This document shows positions 1 through 5,910 of a stretch of 5,910 nucleotides of DNA, piece by piece (position 1 is the stretch's first letter; every line of letters begins with the position of its first letter). Position numbers and translations under genes: made by a program. This stretch comes from Acidimicrobium sp. (lineage in GTDB: Bacteria > Actinomycetota > Acidimicrobiia > Acidimicrobiales > Ilumatobacteraceae). The stretch covers positions 1,046 to 6,955 of the forward strand of contig DOHD01000140.1 of NCBI GenBank assembly GCA_003535455.1, read 5' to 3'. A model generated the notes under the pieces. It did no database searches and was not told the DNA's origin. It saw nothing but the letters and a program-made list of their open reading frames with translations.

Positions 1-327
1 TGTGCCAGCGACATAATGAAAATGTGTGTAGAGCACTGCGACAATCGGTTTTTTTGTGTGAAATCGCAACTCAGAAATCGCCGCACGCATTTCTTCGTTT
101 GATTCGCCAGTGTCAATAGCAATGATGCCTTGGGGCGCGTCGATAAATGTTTGGTTTGAGAGACCGTTGCCCACCAAGCACCAGACGTGTTGGCCAACTT
201 TATAGAAGTTTTTAACAAGTCGTCTTGAGTGATCGACTAAGTCGCGATGGGCTACGTGACCAGTTTCAGTAGTAACGGTGTTGTCGGCGTTTGGCTCAAA
301 ACTACGGGCTCGTTTGTGTTTCGTCAC
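1..327 (-). CDS. MBL-fold hydrolase, alkylsulfatase-like, N-terminal part (runs off the left edge)
   Basis: This open frame is on the minus strand, 109 complete codons, and continues past base 1. The start is taken as GTG (327-325), which overlaps the TGA stop of the upstream oxygenase as GTGA; no good Shine-Dalgarno is seen, so translational coupling is likely. After a variable N-terminus come a strand-rich segment (residues 45-75: QHVWCLVGNGLSNQTFID, then GIIAIDTGES), a helix with EEMRAAISELR, and PIVAVLYTHFHYVAGT (94-109). This matches the start of the metallo-beta-lactamase fold as found in SdsA1/BDS1-type alkylsulfatases, which cleave sulfate esters and have a following dimerisation domain. 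Oddly, the zinc motif HxHxDH reads H102-F-H104-Y-V-A, lacking the usual Asp and third His. The family assignment is fairly good; sulfatase activity is inference only. The remainder, with the other metal ligands, lies outside the window. Confidence 0.72.
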   Translation of the reverse strand, partial: MTKHKRARSFEPNADNTVTTETGHVAHRDLVDHSRRLVKNFYKVGQHVWCLVGNGLSNQTFIDAPQGIIAIDTGESNEEMRAAISELRFHTKKPIVAVLYTHFHYVAGT

Positions 328-1313
328 GATGAACTGTATTCGCCGAGAACTTGCGCAGGGTCTGTCGAAACTGTGTCTGGCCAATTCGAGTACCAGATAT
401 CGGCCGCAGACGTGCCGACATGCAAAGGAAGCCGATCAAAACCTTCGATTGGCTCTAGTAGTGGCTCGACCACCACATCGAATCTAGGTTTTGAAAAATA
501 TGGAAATGATTGTCGGGGTTTGCCGGATTTGTTGAAGACTCGGTGTGGCGTCGAGATCAAACGACCGCCGCTCCAAAGTTCGAGCATGTCGCCGACATTG
601 AGAACGAGACCATTCGTGGGGCATTCGGCGCTAATCCATTCGTCCATGCGATTGCGCACTTCGAGACCGCCAATTGGGTCGTGAGCGAGCAATGTCAACA
701 AGTTGAAATCTTTATGCGGATGTATGCCCCAGTTGTCGCTTTGTGGCGGCATCGGCGGGTAGTTAAGAAGTGTCATGTTAGTTAGAGGGTTGGTCATGCA
801 TGACAAAATTATTTGGGCGTCTACGCCAAGTTGTGAGCACAGCGCAACAACCAGACGTTCGCTGACAATTGTCAATGCTTGCCAATATTTCATCACAGGT
901 GTCTTGATGTCGACGTTGATGCGCGGCCATTTGTTTGGACCGTAAAGCGAGCTCGCCTGACAGATCGGGTCGGCTGGGTCGGTTTCGTTGTGCAGTTTCC
1001 AGGCTTCGTATTGATCGGCTTTGCCTTTGCCCGAGTTCGGAGTGAAATAGCCAAGCGGCACGAAGCCGCGATAGTTGCCTTTGACCACCATGTCTTGCAG
1101 CAATACTTCACGGGGTGCGTCAAAAACTGTCGCAACTGCTTGGCGCATATCGTCGATTACTTTTTCTTCAACACCATGATTGACGATGATTGCGAAGCCG
1201 ATTTCGCTCAGCGCAGCATAAAGTTCGCCTGCAGTGTCGTCGTAATTCGGGTTTGATGCGCTCGTGAGCGCCGAAATGTCAACAATTTCGAGGCGCTTGT
1301 TGAGCGAGTTCAT
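324..1313 (-). CDS. isopenicillin-N-synthase-type 2-oxoglutarate/Fe(II)-dependent oxygenase
   Basis: This 329-aa protein is probably a cytosolic non-haem iron oxygenase that couples 2-oxoglutarate decarboxylation to substrate oxidation. The N-terminal DIOX_N-like part (about 9-130) includes the typical GFAIIVNHGV segment (39-48). The C-terminal jelly-roll core (about 175-285) has the HxD iron motif H200-K-D202 within IHPHKDFNLLTLLA, then GGLEVR, LVLNVGDMLELWSGGR, the distal ligand H257 in STPHRVFN, and R267-Q-S269 in the position of the RxS co-substrate motif. All catalytic residues are present and the length is normal for the family. The ATG (1313-1311) directly follows the TAA of the upstream iron-sulfur gene with no spacer and no clear ribosome site, so translation probably depends on coupling. 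The stop overlaps the next gene by 4 bases. The substrate is unknown; bacterial members include ring-forming, desaturating and hydroxylating enzymes. The operon context with an NADH/Fe-S module is unusual for this family. Confidence 0.93.
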   Translation of the reverse strand: MNSLNKRLEIVDISALTSASNPNYDDTAGELYAALSEIGFAIIVNHGVEEKVIDDMRQAVATVFDAPREVLLQDMVVKGNYRGFVPLGYFTPNSGKGKADQYEAWKLHNETDPADPICQASSLYGPNKWPRINVDIKTPVMKYWQALTIVSERLVVALCSQLGVDAQIILSCMTNPLTNMTLLNYPPMPPQSDNWGIHPHKDFNLLTLLAHDPIGGLEVRNRMDEWISAECPTNGLVLNVGDMLELWSGGRLISTPHRVFNKSGKPRQSFPYFSKPRFDVVVEPLLEPIEGFDRLPLHVGTSAADIWYSNWPDTVSTDPAQVLGEYSSS

Positions 1314-2246
1314 TTAGTCAGTATTTTGCACATGCTGAAAGCCGAAGCGTCCTTTGATGCACAAGTTGCCGTGCGTCACCGAATGGTCGCTCGGTGAAGT
1401 GACTTTAACGATCGTGTTGTCTTGAACATGCAGAGTCAATGAGCAGCCAACACCGCAGTAGGGGCAGATGGTGTCAGTTTGAGTTTGTTCTTCTTCTCGC
1501 CAGGTGCCGGCCTCGCGCATCTCATATTCTGAGGTGAACATCAGCGCGCCGGTAGGGCAAACTTGAATGCAGTTGCCGCAATAAACGCAAGCCGAATCTG
1601 TCAAATCGACGGCGAACTCTGTCGAAATTCTGGCGTCAAAGCCACGACCAGCGGTTGTGATCGCAAAAGTGTTTTGCCACTGCTCGCCGCATGCGTCAAC
1701 GCATTGGTAACACAAAATACATTTTGAATAGTCGCGAACATAGAGCGCGTTGTCGATTTTGACGGGTTGGTGAACCGTTTCGGCGGTTTGACCGTCAGGT
1801 GCATGATGATGGCCAGTTATTGCGTCGTCGCGTTTGCCATGGTGTTGCGATGGAGCGCCAAACCGCGAGGGTTCGGCGTCGTAGTTGTCATTCCACTTTG
1901 CAACATTTTTTGTCAACGACAAGTCGACTGACGAACCGAGAAGTTCAAGCACGAGTTTGCGGCTGTGGGTCGTGCGCTCGGTGTCGGTTTTGACAACCAT
2001 TCCGGCCTCAACCTTACGAGAACAACTCGGCACGAGAGTGCGTGAGCCTTCGAGTTCGACCATGCAGACGCGACAAGCATTTTTTGGCGTGATCGTGTCA
2101 CCAAAACAAAGAGTCGGAATTTCTTTGCCAGAAGCTCGGCAAGCATCGAGAAGGGTAGAGCCTTCGGGTGCAGTAACTTTTTTGCCGTCAATCGTGAGTT
2201 CGACGCTTTTGCGAACCTGAAGACCGGTTGTCACTTGTGTGCTCAT
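1314..2246 (-). CDS. multi-cluster iron-sulfur protein: N-terminal third of a formate dehydrogenase alpha (FdsA/HoxU-like), without catalytic domain
   Basis: This 310-aa protein is probably cytosolic and passes electrons to or from the neighbouring NuoEF-like subunit. Domains in order: a [2Fe-2S] ferredoxin fold (15-90) with C47, C58, C61, C75; a region 93-165 where related proteins have a His/Cys cluster box, here without cysteines and with a His-rich linker (H135-H136, H146-H148); two [4Fe-4S] ferredoxin motifs, C176/C179/C182/C186 and C220/C223/C226/C230; and the [4Fe-4S] motif of molybdopterin oxidoreductases, C261-x2-C264-x3-C268 and C296. The protein ends 14 residues after C296, where full formate dehydrogenase alpha subunits (usually 900 or more residues) continue into the Mo/W cofactor domain. 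The ATG overlaps the upstream stop as ATGA and has AAGGTG (2260-2255) 8 bases upstream. The next gene starts directly after the TAA, so this is not a simple frameshift. The domain content is clear; the electron partner is unknown. Confidence 0.92.
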   Translation of the reverse strand: MSTQVTTGLQVRKSVELTIDGKKVTAPEGSTLLDACRASGKEIPTLCFGDTITPKNACRVCMVELEGSRTLVPSCSRKVEAGMVVKTDTERTTHSRKLVLELLGSSVDLSLTKNVAKWNDNYDAEPSRFGAPSQHHGKRDDAITGHHHAPDGQTAETVHQPVKIDNALYVRDYSKCILCYQCVDACGEQWQNTFAITTAGRGFDARISTEFAVDLTDSACVYCGNCIQVCPTGALMFTSEYEMREAGTWREEEQTQTDTICPYCGVGCSLTLHVQDNTIVKVTSPSDHSVTHGNLCIKGRFGFQHVQNTD

Positions 2247-4051
2247 GCTGAAAACACCTTAAGTCGGGTGAGGGCAGAGTCGATGGCATTGTGTGCTGTT
2301 TGACCCAGACCGCAGATGCTGGCGTCGCGCATTACTTGACCGAGATCGCGCAAAAGCTGAAGGTCGATCGCCGTGTCACTGGCACTCTGTGACCTAACCA
2401 ATCGGGCGAGCGCTTCTTGTTGACGCACGGTGCCGACTCGACATGGCACGCACTGACCACACGATTCATCTCGAAAAAATGCCGCGATGCGTTGTAGCTG
2501 ATCAAGCATGTTGACACTTTGATCTAGAACCATTACAACACCGGAGCCAAGTGTTGTGCCTGCTTCTCGGGCTGCTTCAAGGGTAAGTTCAAGATCTAAA
2601 TCTTGTGGGCCGACGAAGCCACCAGCGGCGCCACCGAGTAGCACGGCCTGCATGGATGACCCAGATTTAAGTCCGCCGGCGAGATCGATTAACTGACGCA
2701 ACGTGACACCGAATGTGACTTCGTAAACACCTGGTTTTTTAACAGCGCCAGAAACGCAGAAAAGTTTTTTGCCTTTCGAGCCTGTTGAGCCCCACGATGC
2801 ATATTTTTCGCCAGAGTTGTTGATGATCGGCAACACGTTGAGGAGGGTTTCAACATTGTTAACGACCGTTGGTTTGCCAAATAGACCAACTTCGACGGGG
2901 AACGGTGGCTTGTTGCGTGGTTCGCCTCGGTATCCCTCGATTGAATTGAAGATTGCTGTTTCTTCGCCACAGATGTATGCGCCCGCACCTCTAAAAATCG
3001 TGATGTCAAAGTTAAAGCCCGAGCCGAGAATGTTGTCACCGAGATATTTTTTGTTTCGTGCGACCTCTACGGCGTTATTCAAATTTTTGAGTGCTCGTGG
3101 ATACTCGCCACGAAGATAGATATAGCCATGTTGAGATCCCGTTGCGAATGCGGCGATCGTCATTGACTCGATCAAAGCGAACGGGTCGCCTTCAAGCAAA
3201 ACTCGATCTTTGAATGTGCCGGGTTCAGATTCGTCGGCGTTGCAAATCAGATAGCGGGTTTTTACTCGTTGAGACGCAACTGCGGCCCACTTTCTGCCCG
3301 TTGGAAACGCCGCACCGCCACGACCAACCAAGCCAGATGCCGTAACTTCATCGATTACTTTTTCGGCACCAATTGCGAACGCTTTGCGCAATGCCGCATA
3401 GCCATTGTGTGCGACGTAGTCGTCGATGCTCAATGGGTCAACAACTCCGATTCGAGAGAGCAGAACGAGTGACGGGTCTGGCGTCTGTGGCGCGGCTTGC
3501 GCAATTGACTGCTCGGCGGGTGCTGGTTTTCCGGCGACAAGTTCTGCAATTTGAGTTTTAGTCGCTGGTGCAAGAACTTCTTGACGCACCGTGACGCCAG
3601 ATTCAATCACTAATACTGATGGCGCCCGCTCGCAAGTGCCAAGACACGGTGACGCAATTGCGCCTTCTGGCAAGGTTTCTTCTGTACATCCTGAAGCGGC
3701 GCGACACGCGAGATCGATGCACACATGAACCTGGCGCGCAGGTCGTTCATTGGTGTCAAATAACGCGTAAAAAGTGGCAACACCATAAATTTCAGCGGGA
3801 GCGACATCAAGACGCTGAGAAATGTAGTTAATTGCACCACGACTGATATATCCGACGCGATCATTGACGCTGTGTAGCGTCGGCAAAAGTAAGTGCCGCA
3901 GTTTGCGAAGACTTTCACCGCCATGTGCGACTCGCAAACCTGTTTCGTCGCGTTTTGCGCCATGAGACGTTTCAGACGGCGCACCAAGCAGTGAGTCAAT
4001 TGCAATGCGTTCTTCGGTGTTAGCCGAACCTGATGCGATTTTGAGATCCAT
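2243..4051 (-). CDS. NuoE-NuoF fusion: NADH-oxidising flavoprotein subunit (formate dehydrogenase beta / diaphorase type)
   Basis: This 602-aa subunit should oxidise NADH (or reduce NAD+) through FMN and pass electrons into iron-sulfur clusters. After a variable stretch of about 45 residues comes a NuoE-like thioredoxin-fold domain (about 48-172) with [2Fe-2S] ligands C111, C116, C136, C140. A Pro/Ala/Gln-rich linker (174-194) leads to a NuoF-like domain (195-602). There the glycine-rich FMN loop GLVGRGGAAFPTGRKW lies at 240-255, NADESEPGTFKDR at 271-283, the nucleotide segment GAGAYICGEETA at 355-366, and the [4Fe-4S] ligands are C531, C534, C537 and C580. All cofactor residues are present. 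The fused layout matches the beta subunit of soluble NAD-dependent formate dehydrogenases and some hydrogenase diaphorases rather than complex I, and no other nuo genes are nearby. It overlaps the next gene by ATGA. The chosen ATG has GAGG only 2 bases upstream; a later start in the unconserved N-terminus is possible. Confidence 0.93.
   Translation of the reverse strand: MDLKIASGSANTEERIAIDSLLGAPSETSHGAKRDETGLRVAHGGESLRKLRHLLLPTLHSVNDRVGYISRGAINYISQRLDVAPAEIYGVATFYALFDTNERPARQVHVCIDLACRAASGCTEETLPEGAIASPCLGTCERAPSVLVIESGVTVRQEVLAPATKTQIAELVAGKPAPAEQSIAQAAPQTPDPSLVLLSRIGVVDPLSIDDYVAHNGYAALRKAFAIGAEKVIDEVTASGLVGRGGAAFPTGRKWAAVASQRVKTRYLICNADESEPGTFKDRVLLEGDPFALIESMTIAAFATGSQHGYIYLRGEYPRALKNLNNAVEVARNKKYLGDNILGSGFNFDITIFRGAGAYICGEETAIFNSIEGYRGEPRNKPPFPVEVGLFGKPTVVNNVETLLNVLPIINNSGEKYASWGSTGSKGKKLFCVSGAVKKPGVYEVTFGVTLRQLIDLAGGLKSGSSMQAVLLGGAAGGFVGPQDLDLELTLEAAREAGTTLGSGVVMVLDQSVNMLDQLQRIAAFFRDESCGQCVPCRVGTVRQQEALARLVRSQSASDTAIDLQLLRDLGQVMRDASICGLGQTAHNAIDSALTRLKVFSA
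2255..2260 (-). promoter_or_regulatory. Shine-Dalgarno site of the iron-sulfur subunit gene
   Basis: AAGGTG on the minus strand lies 8 bases before the ATG at 2246-2244, inside the end of the NuoEF coding region. It supports the ATGA-overlap start for the iron-sulfur gene. It is the clearest ribosome site in the window; the other starts have weak ones or none. Confidence 0.5.
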
Positions 4052-4073
4052 TGCCTCATTGACTTTACGACTT

Positions 4074-4094
4074 AAATCGCCAAGACGGCGACTT
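4074..4094. promoter_or_regulatory. inverted repeat, candidate operator
   Basis: AAaTCGCC, a 5-base spacer, then GGCGAcTT: eight positions per arm with one mismatched pair, five contiguous G/C-rich pairs at the centre. It lies near the middle of the divergent intergenic region, upstream of both candidate -10 boxes, where a regulator could affect both directions. It is too short to exclude chance. Confidence 0.35.
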
Positions 4095-4108
4095 GTCTAT
4101 TATTAGAC
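4095..4108. promoter_or_regulatory. inverted repeat GTCTA-TTAT-TAGAC over the plus-strand -10 box, candidate operator
   Basis: Perfect 5-base arms around a 4-base centre. The candidate plus-strand -10 box TATTAT (4098-4103) lies inside it, so a protein bound here would block transcription of the oxygenase and MDR genes. This is a typical repressor geometry, but no regulator gene is in the window and the repeat is short. Confidence 0.35.
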
Positions 4109-4114
4109 CTATAT

Positions 4115-4969
4115 ATGTCTGCGATTTTTATTTCCGTAGCCGATTTTGTAGATCTTGATCGATATCCAATAGACCGCGACTGTCAAGAGCGCCGTGACCT
4201 GCTCACAAGCGCACAGGCTCTGATCAATGCTGATGGTTGCGCGGTTCTCAAAGGCTTTGTTCGGGCCGAAAAAATTGCCGAATTGGTTGCCGAGTGCGAC
4301 CGAGTCGAGAAATTCAGCCACAGAAACTTCACCCGAACTAACCCATATTTTTTGCCCGACCGTGAAGACCTTTCAAGTTCACATCCGCTTCGCAGGTTTT
4401 ACGATCGGTCTAACGCCTTCGTTCCTGCCGACAATCTTGGCGCTGACAGTATCTTGCGTGCGATTTTTGAGTGGCCGGCATTCTCGCCCTTCATCAAAGA
4501 AGTTTTACAAGAAGACAAGTTTTTTCCATACGCCGACCCTTTGGCTGACGTAGTCGTGAACCTCGCAGAAGAGGGTGGTGGGTTTCCATGGCATTTTGAT
4601 ACGAATAATTTCACGGTAACTCTGGCGATTCAGAATGCAGAGTCTGGTGGCGAGTTCGAATACAGCCCGATGGTGCGATCTTTGACTGACGAGAATTATG
4701 AAAAAGTCGAACGAGTTCTCGACGGTGACAAGTCAATGATCAAGACGGTGCGCCTTGAGCCAGGAGATTTGCAAATCTTCAAAGGTCGTTACTCATTGCA
4801 TCGAGTTGCGCCACTACGTGGAAGACGAAAGCGGTATGTCGCAATTTTCAGTTATGTTTCTGAACCGGGCATGGTGAGTAGCCCACAGCGCGCAAAAGAA
4901 CTTTATGGAAGGGTTCTGCCAATACATCTTGAGCGCGCGGGTTTGCGCGCCGATGCACTAATCGATTAG
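4115..4969 (+). CDS. 2-oxoglutarate/Fe(II) oxygenase of the BesD/HalD-like family, probable hydroxylase
   Basis: This 284-aa protein resembles the BesD/HalD group of non-haem iron enzymes, which halogenate or hydroxylate free amino acids in the cytosol. Visible hallmarks are DGCAVLKGFV (40-49), RTNPYFLPDR (74-83), YADPLADVVVN (139-149), the iron motif H160-F-D162 in PWHFDTNNFTVTL, SGGEFEYSPMVR (177-188), LEPGDLQIFKGRYSLHRVAPL (214-234) with the distal ligand H229, and R240 in KRYVAIFSY as the likely 2-oxoglutarate anchor. The radical halogenases of this family have Gly in place of the iron-binding Asp to make room for chloride; here Asp162 is present, so hydroxylation is the better prediction. 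The ATG at 4115 has no Shine-Dalgarno, but a -10-like box 11 bases upstream suits a leaderless transcript. An MDR oxidoreductase follows after 13 bases, probably co-transcribed. Family recognition is from memory of motifs; the substrate is unknown. Confidence 0.88.
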   Translation: MSAIFISVADFVDLDRYPIDRDCQERRDLLTSAQALINADGCAVLKGFVRAEKIAELVAECDRVEKFSHRNFTRTNPYFLPDREDLSSSHPLRRFYDRSNAFVPADNLGADSILRAIFEWPAFSPFIKEVLQEDKFFPYADPLADVVVNLAEEGGGFPWHFDTNNFTVTLAIQNAESGGEFEYSPMVRSLTDENYEKVERVLDGDKSMIKTVRLEPGDLQIFKGRYSLHRVAPLRGRRKRYVAIFSYVSEPGMVSSPQRAKELYGRVLPIHLERAGLRADALID

Positions 4970-4982
4970 TAGTACTTCGAAC

Positions 4983-5910
4983 ATGAAAGCAATTGTCACT
5001 ACTGGCAATGGCGGGTACGACAAACTTGTCTACAAAGAAGTGCCGACGCCGAGTGTTGGCCCGGGTGAGGTTCTAATTAAAGTTTTGGCGGCGGGCGTGA
5101 ACAATACAGAGATCAATACCCGTGTCGGCTGGTATTCAGATTCGATAAAGGTGTCGACTAACTCAGTTGCTAATGACGGCGAACTAGCGGAGATTCAAAA
5201 AGCCGATGGTGGGTGGGATCTTGCAACGCCGTTTCCATTTATTCAGGGCACCGATTGTTGCGGAGTAGTCGTAGAAGTCGCTGAAAACGCTAATTCGCCA
5301 TTGTTAGGCAAGCGCGTGTTGGTGCGGCCCTGCATGCGTCCAGATGGTTTTGGTTCGATGCGCAACATCTGGATGGGCTCCGACTTCGACGGCGCATTCG
5401 CTCAATTTGTAAAAGTTCCGGCATCAGAAGTATTTGTCATCGATTCGAATTGGAGTGATGTCGAATTGGGTTCGATTCCGTGTAGTTATGGTTCGGCTGA
5501 AAACATGTTGTTGCGTGCAAATGTTTCGATGAATGATCATGTGTTGATAGCCGGTGCCTCGGGAGGTGTCGGTTCGGCAGCTGTGCAGTTGGCAAAAATC
5601 CGTGGTGCATGCGTTACGGCGATAGTTGGCTCGAGCAAATTCGAGCATGCAAAAGAGATTGGTGCTGACAAAGTAATCGAGCGGGGCGCAGATTATGTCT
5701 CTGCATTGGGGCAAGAGTCGGTTGACGTCGTTGTCGACAATGTCGGTGGCAGAGACTTTGAATCAATGCTGCAAGTTATGCGTCGCGGCGGGCGGTACGT
5801 GTCTTCTGGCGCGATAGGTGGGCCGATCGTGAATCTCGATCTGCGCACTTTCTACTTGAAAGACCTAACTCTGGTTGGCTGCACTGCTTGGGATGAGCCC
5901 GTGTTCAAAA
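4983..5910 (+). CDS. medium-chain (MDR) NAD(P)-dependent oxidoreductase, zinc-independent, C-terminus cut by the window edge
   Basis: The frame runs from ATG 4983 with 309 complete codons and no stop before the window end; relatives are about 340-360 residues, so most of the protein is present. It starts MKAIVTTGNGGYDKLVYKEV, followed by the GroES-like catalytic domain with PGEVLIKVLAAGVNNTEIN (27-45), where the usual catalytic zinc Cys is replaced as in quinone oxidoreductases. A roughly 35-residue insertion (50-85) precedes FIQGTDCCGVV (86-96). The Rossmann domain carries GASGGVGSAAVQLAK (191-205), VDVVVDNVGG (247-256) and RRGGRYVSSGAIGG (267-280). It should use NAD(P)H to reduce, or NAD(P)+ to oxidise, a carbonyl, alcohol or enone. 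It lies 13 bases after the oxygenase stop with no clear ribosome site, so it probably shares that transcript and may act on the oxygenase product. The substrate is not predictable. Confidence 0.9.
   Translation, partial: MKAIVTTGNGGYDKLVYKEVPTPSVGPGEVLIKVLAAGVNNTEINTRVGWYSDSIKVSTNSVANDGELAEIQKADGGWDLATPFPFIQGTDCCGVVVEVAENANSPLLGKRVLVRPCMRPDGFGSMRNIWMGSDFDGAFAQFVKVPASEVFVIDSNWSDVELGSIPCSYGSAENMLLRANVSMNDHVLIAGASGGVGSAAVQLAKIRGACVTAIVGSSKFEHAKEIGADKVIERGADYVSALGQESVDVVVDNVGGRDFESMLQVMRRGGRYVSSGAIGGPIVNLDLRTFYLKDLTLVGCTAWDEPVFK

Larger units (their letters stand above)
4052..4114. promoter_or_regulatory. divergent promoter/operator region between the two gene groups
   Basis: These 63 bases separate the minus-strand NuoEF gene (ATG at 4051) from the plus-strand oxygenase gene (ATG at 4115), so both promoters must lie here or inside the coding regions. 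A TANNNT -10-like box sits near each start: TATTAT at 4098-4103 on plus, 11 bases before the ATG, and TAAAGT at 4067-4062 on minus, 10 bases before the ATG. Transcription from either would begin within a few bases of the start codon, as in leaderless mRNAs common in actinobacteria. No convincing -35 boxes with standard spacing are seen. Two short inverted repeats, annotated separately, lie between the boxes or over one of them. The region being regulatory is near certain; the exact boxes are inference. Confidence 0.6.

Noticed and set aside
247..1256. Plus-strand open frames of 91-145 codons across the left part, such as 247-684 and 879-1256
   Set aside because: They lie antisense to clearly coding minus-strand genes, have no recognisable motifs and are best explained as shadow frames.
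1300..1330. A frameshift that would join the iron-sulfur protein to a lost molybdenum domain
   Set aside because: The DNA right after the stop codes for a complete, well-conserved oxygenase from its own ATG, and no molybdopterin-domain motifs appear in any frame downstream.
1314..4051. Part of a respiratory complex I (nuo) operon
   Set aside because: NuoE and NuoF are fused, the Fe-S protein carries the Mo-enzyme proximal cluster motif instead of continuing as NuoG, and no membrane subunits or other nuo genes are present.
3610..4059. A 149-codon minus-strand frame overlapping the start of the NuoEF gene
   Set aside because: The protein has no domain signature and overlaps the well-conserved NuoE-like domain in another frame; a shadow.
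4059..4064. TTGACT as a -35 box for the plus-strand promoter
   Set aside because: The candidate -10 at 4098-4103 is 33 bases further on, far from the usual 16-18 spacing, and no -10-like hexamer lies at the correct distance.
4115..4969. Calling this gene a halogenase
   Set aside because: The iron-binding Asp162 is present, whereas halogenases of the family have Gly there.
5424..5714. A 96-codon minus-strand frame within the MDR gene
   Set aside because: It is antisense to the Rossmann domain coding sequence and shows no motif or ribosome site; a shadow.

Overview
The window holds six protein genes in two divergent groups and almost no non-coding DNA. No RNA genes, mobile elements, CRISPR arrays or long repeats are visible, and no stretch over 300 bases lacks a gene. 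Base composition is balanced (G+C near one half by eye). Tight ATGA/GTGA gene junctions, possible leaderless starts and the flavour of the protein families suggest an actinobacterium, perhaps a mid-GC Acidimicrobiia-like lineage. That placement is an inference; there is no taxonomic marker gene here.

Left group (minus strand, transcribed from about 4051 down past base 1): (i) a 602-aa fusion of a NuoE-like [2Fe-2S] domain and a NuoF-like FMN/NADH/[4Fe-4S] domain; (ii) a 310-aa multi-cluster iron-sulfur protein that looks like the N-terminal third of an NAD-dependent formate dehydrogenase alpha subunit but stops just where the molybdenum catalytic domain should begin; (iii) a 329-aa isopenicillin-N-synthase-type 2-oxoglutarate/Fe(II) oxygenase; (iv) the first 109 residues of a metallo-beta-lactamase-fold protein resembling alkylsulfatases, cut by the window edge. 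Gene junctions are a 4-base overlap, zero spacing and a 4-base overlap, so this is almost certainly one operon.

Right group (plus strand, from 4115): a 284-aa 2-oxoglutarate/Fe(II) oxygenase resembling the BesD/HalD amino-acid halogenase family but with the Asp iron ligand expected of a hydroxylase, followed after 13 bases by a zinc-independent medium-chain (MDR) NAD(P)H-dependent oxidoreductase, cut by the right edge.

Between the groups lie 63 bases with two short inverted repeats and a plausible -10 box close to each start codon, which suggests shared control of both groups. The first two minus-strand genes form an NADH-to-iron-sulfur electron-transfer module; its terminal partner is not in the window. 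The co-directional oxygenase and metallo-hydrolase, and the divergent oxygenase and reductase, suggest a small-molecule oxidative pathway. The substrate cannot be read from the sequence.
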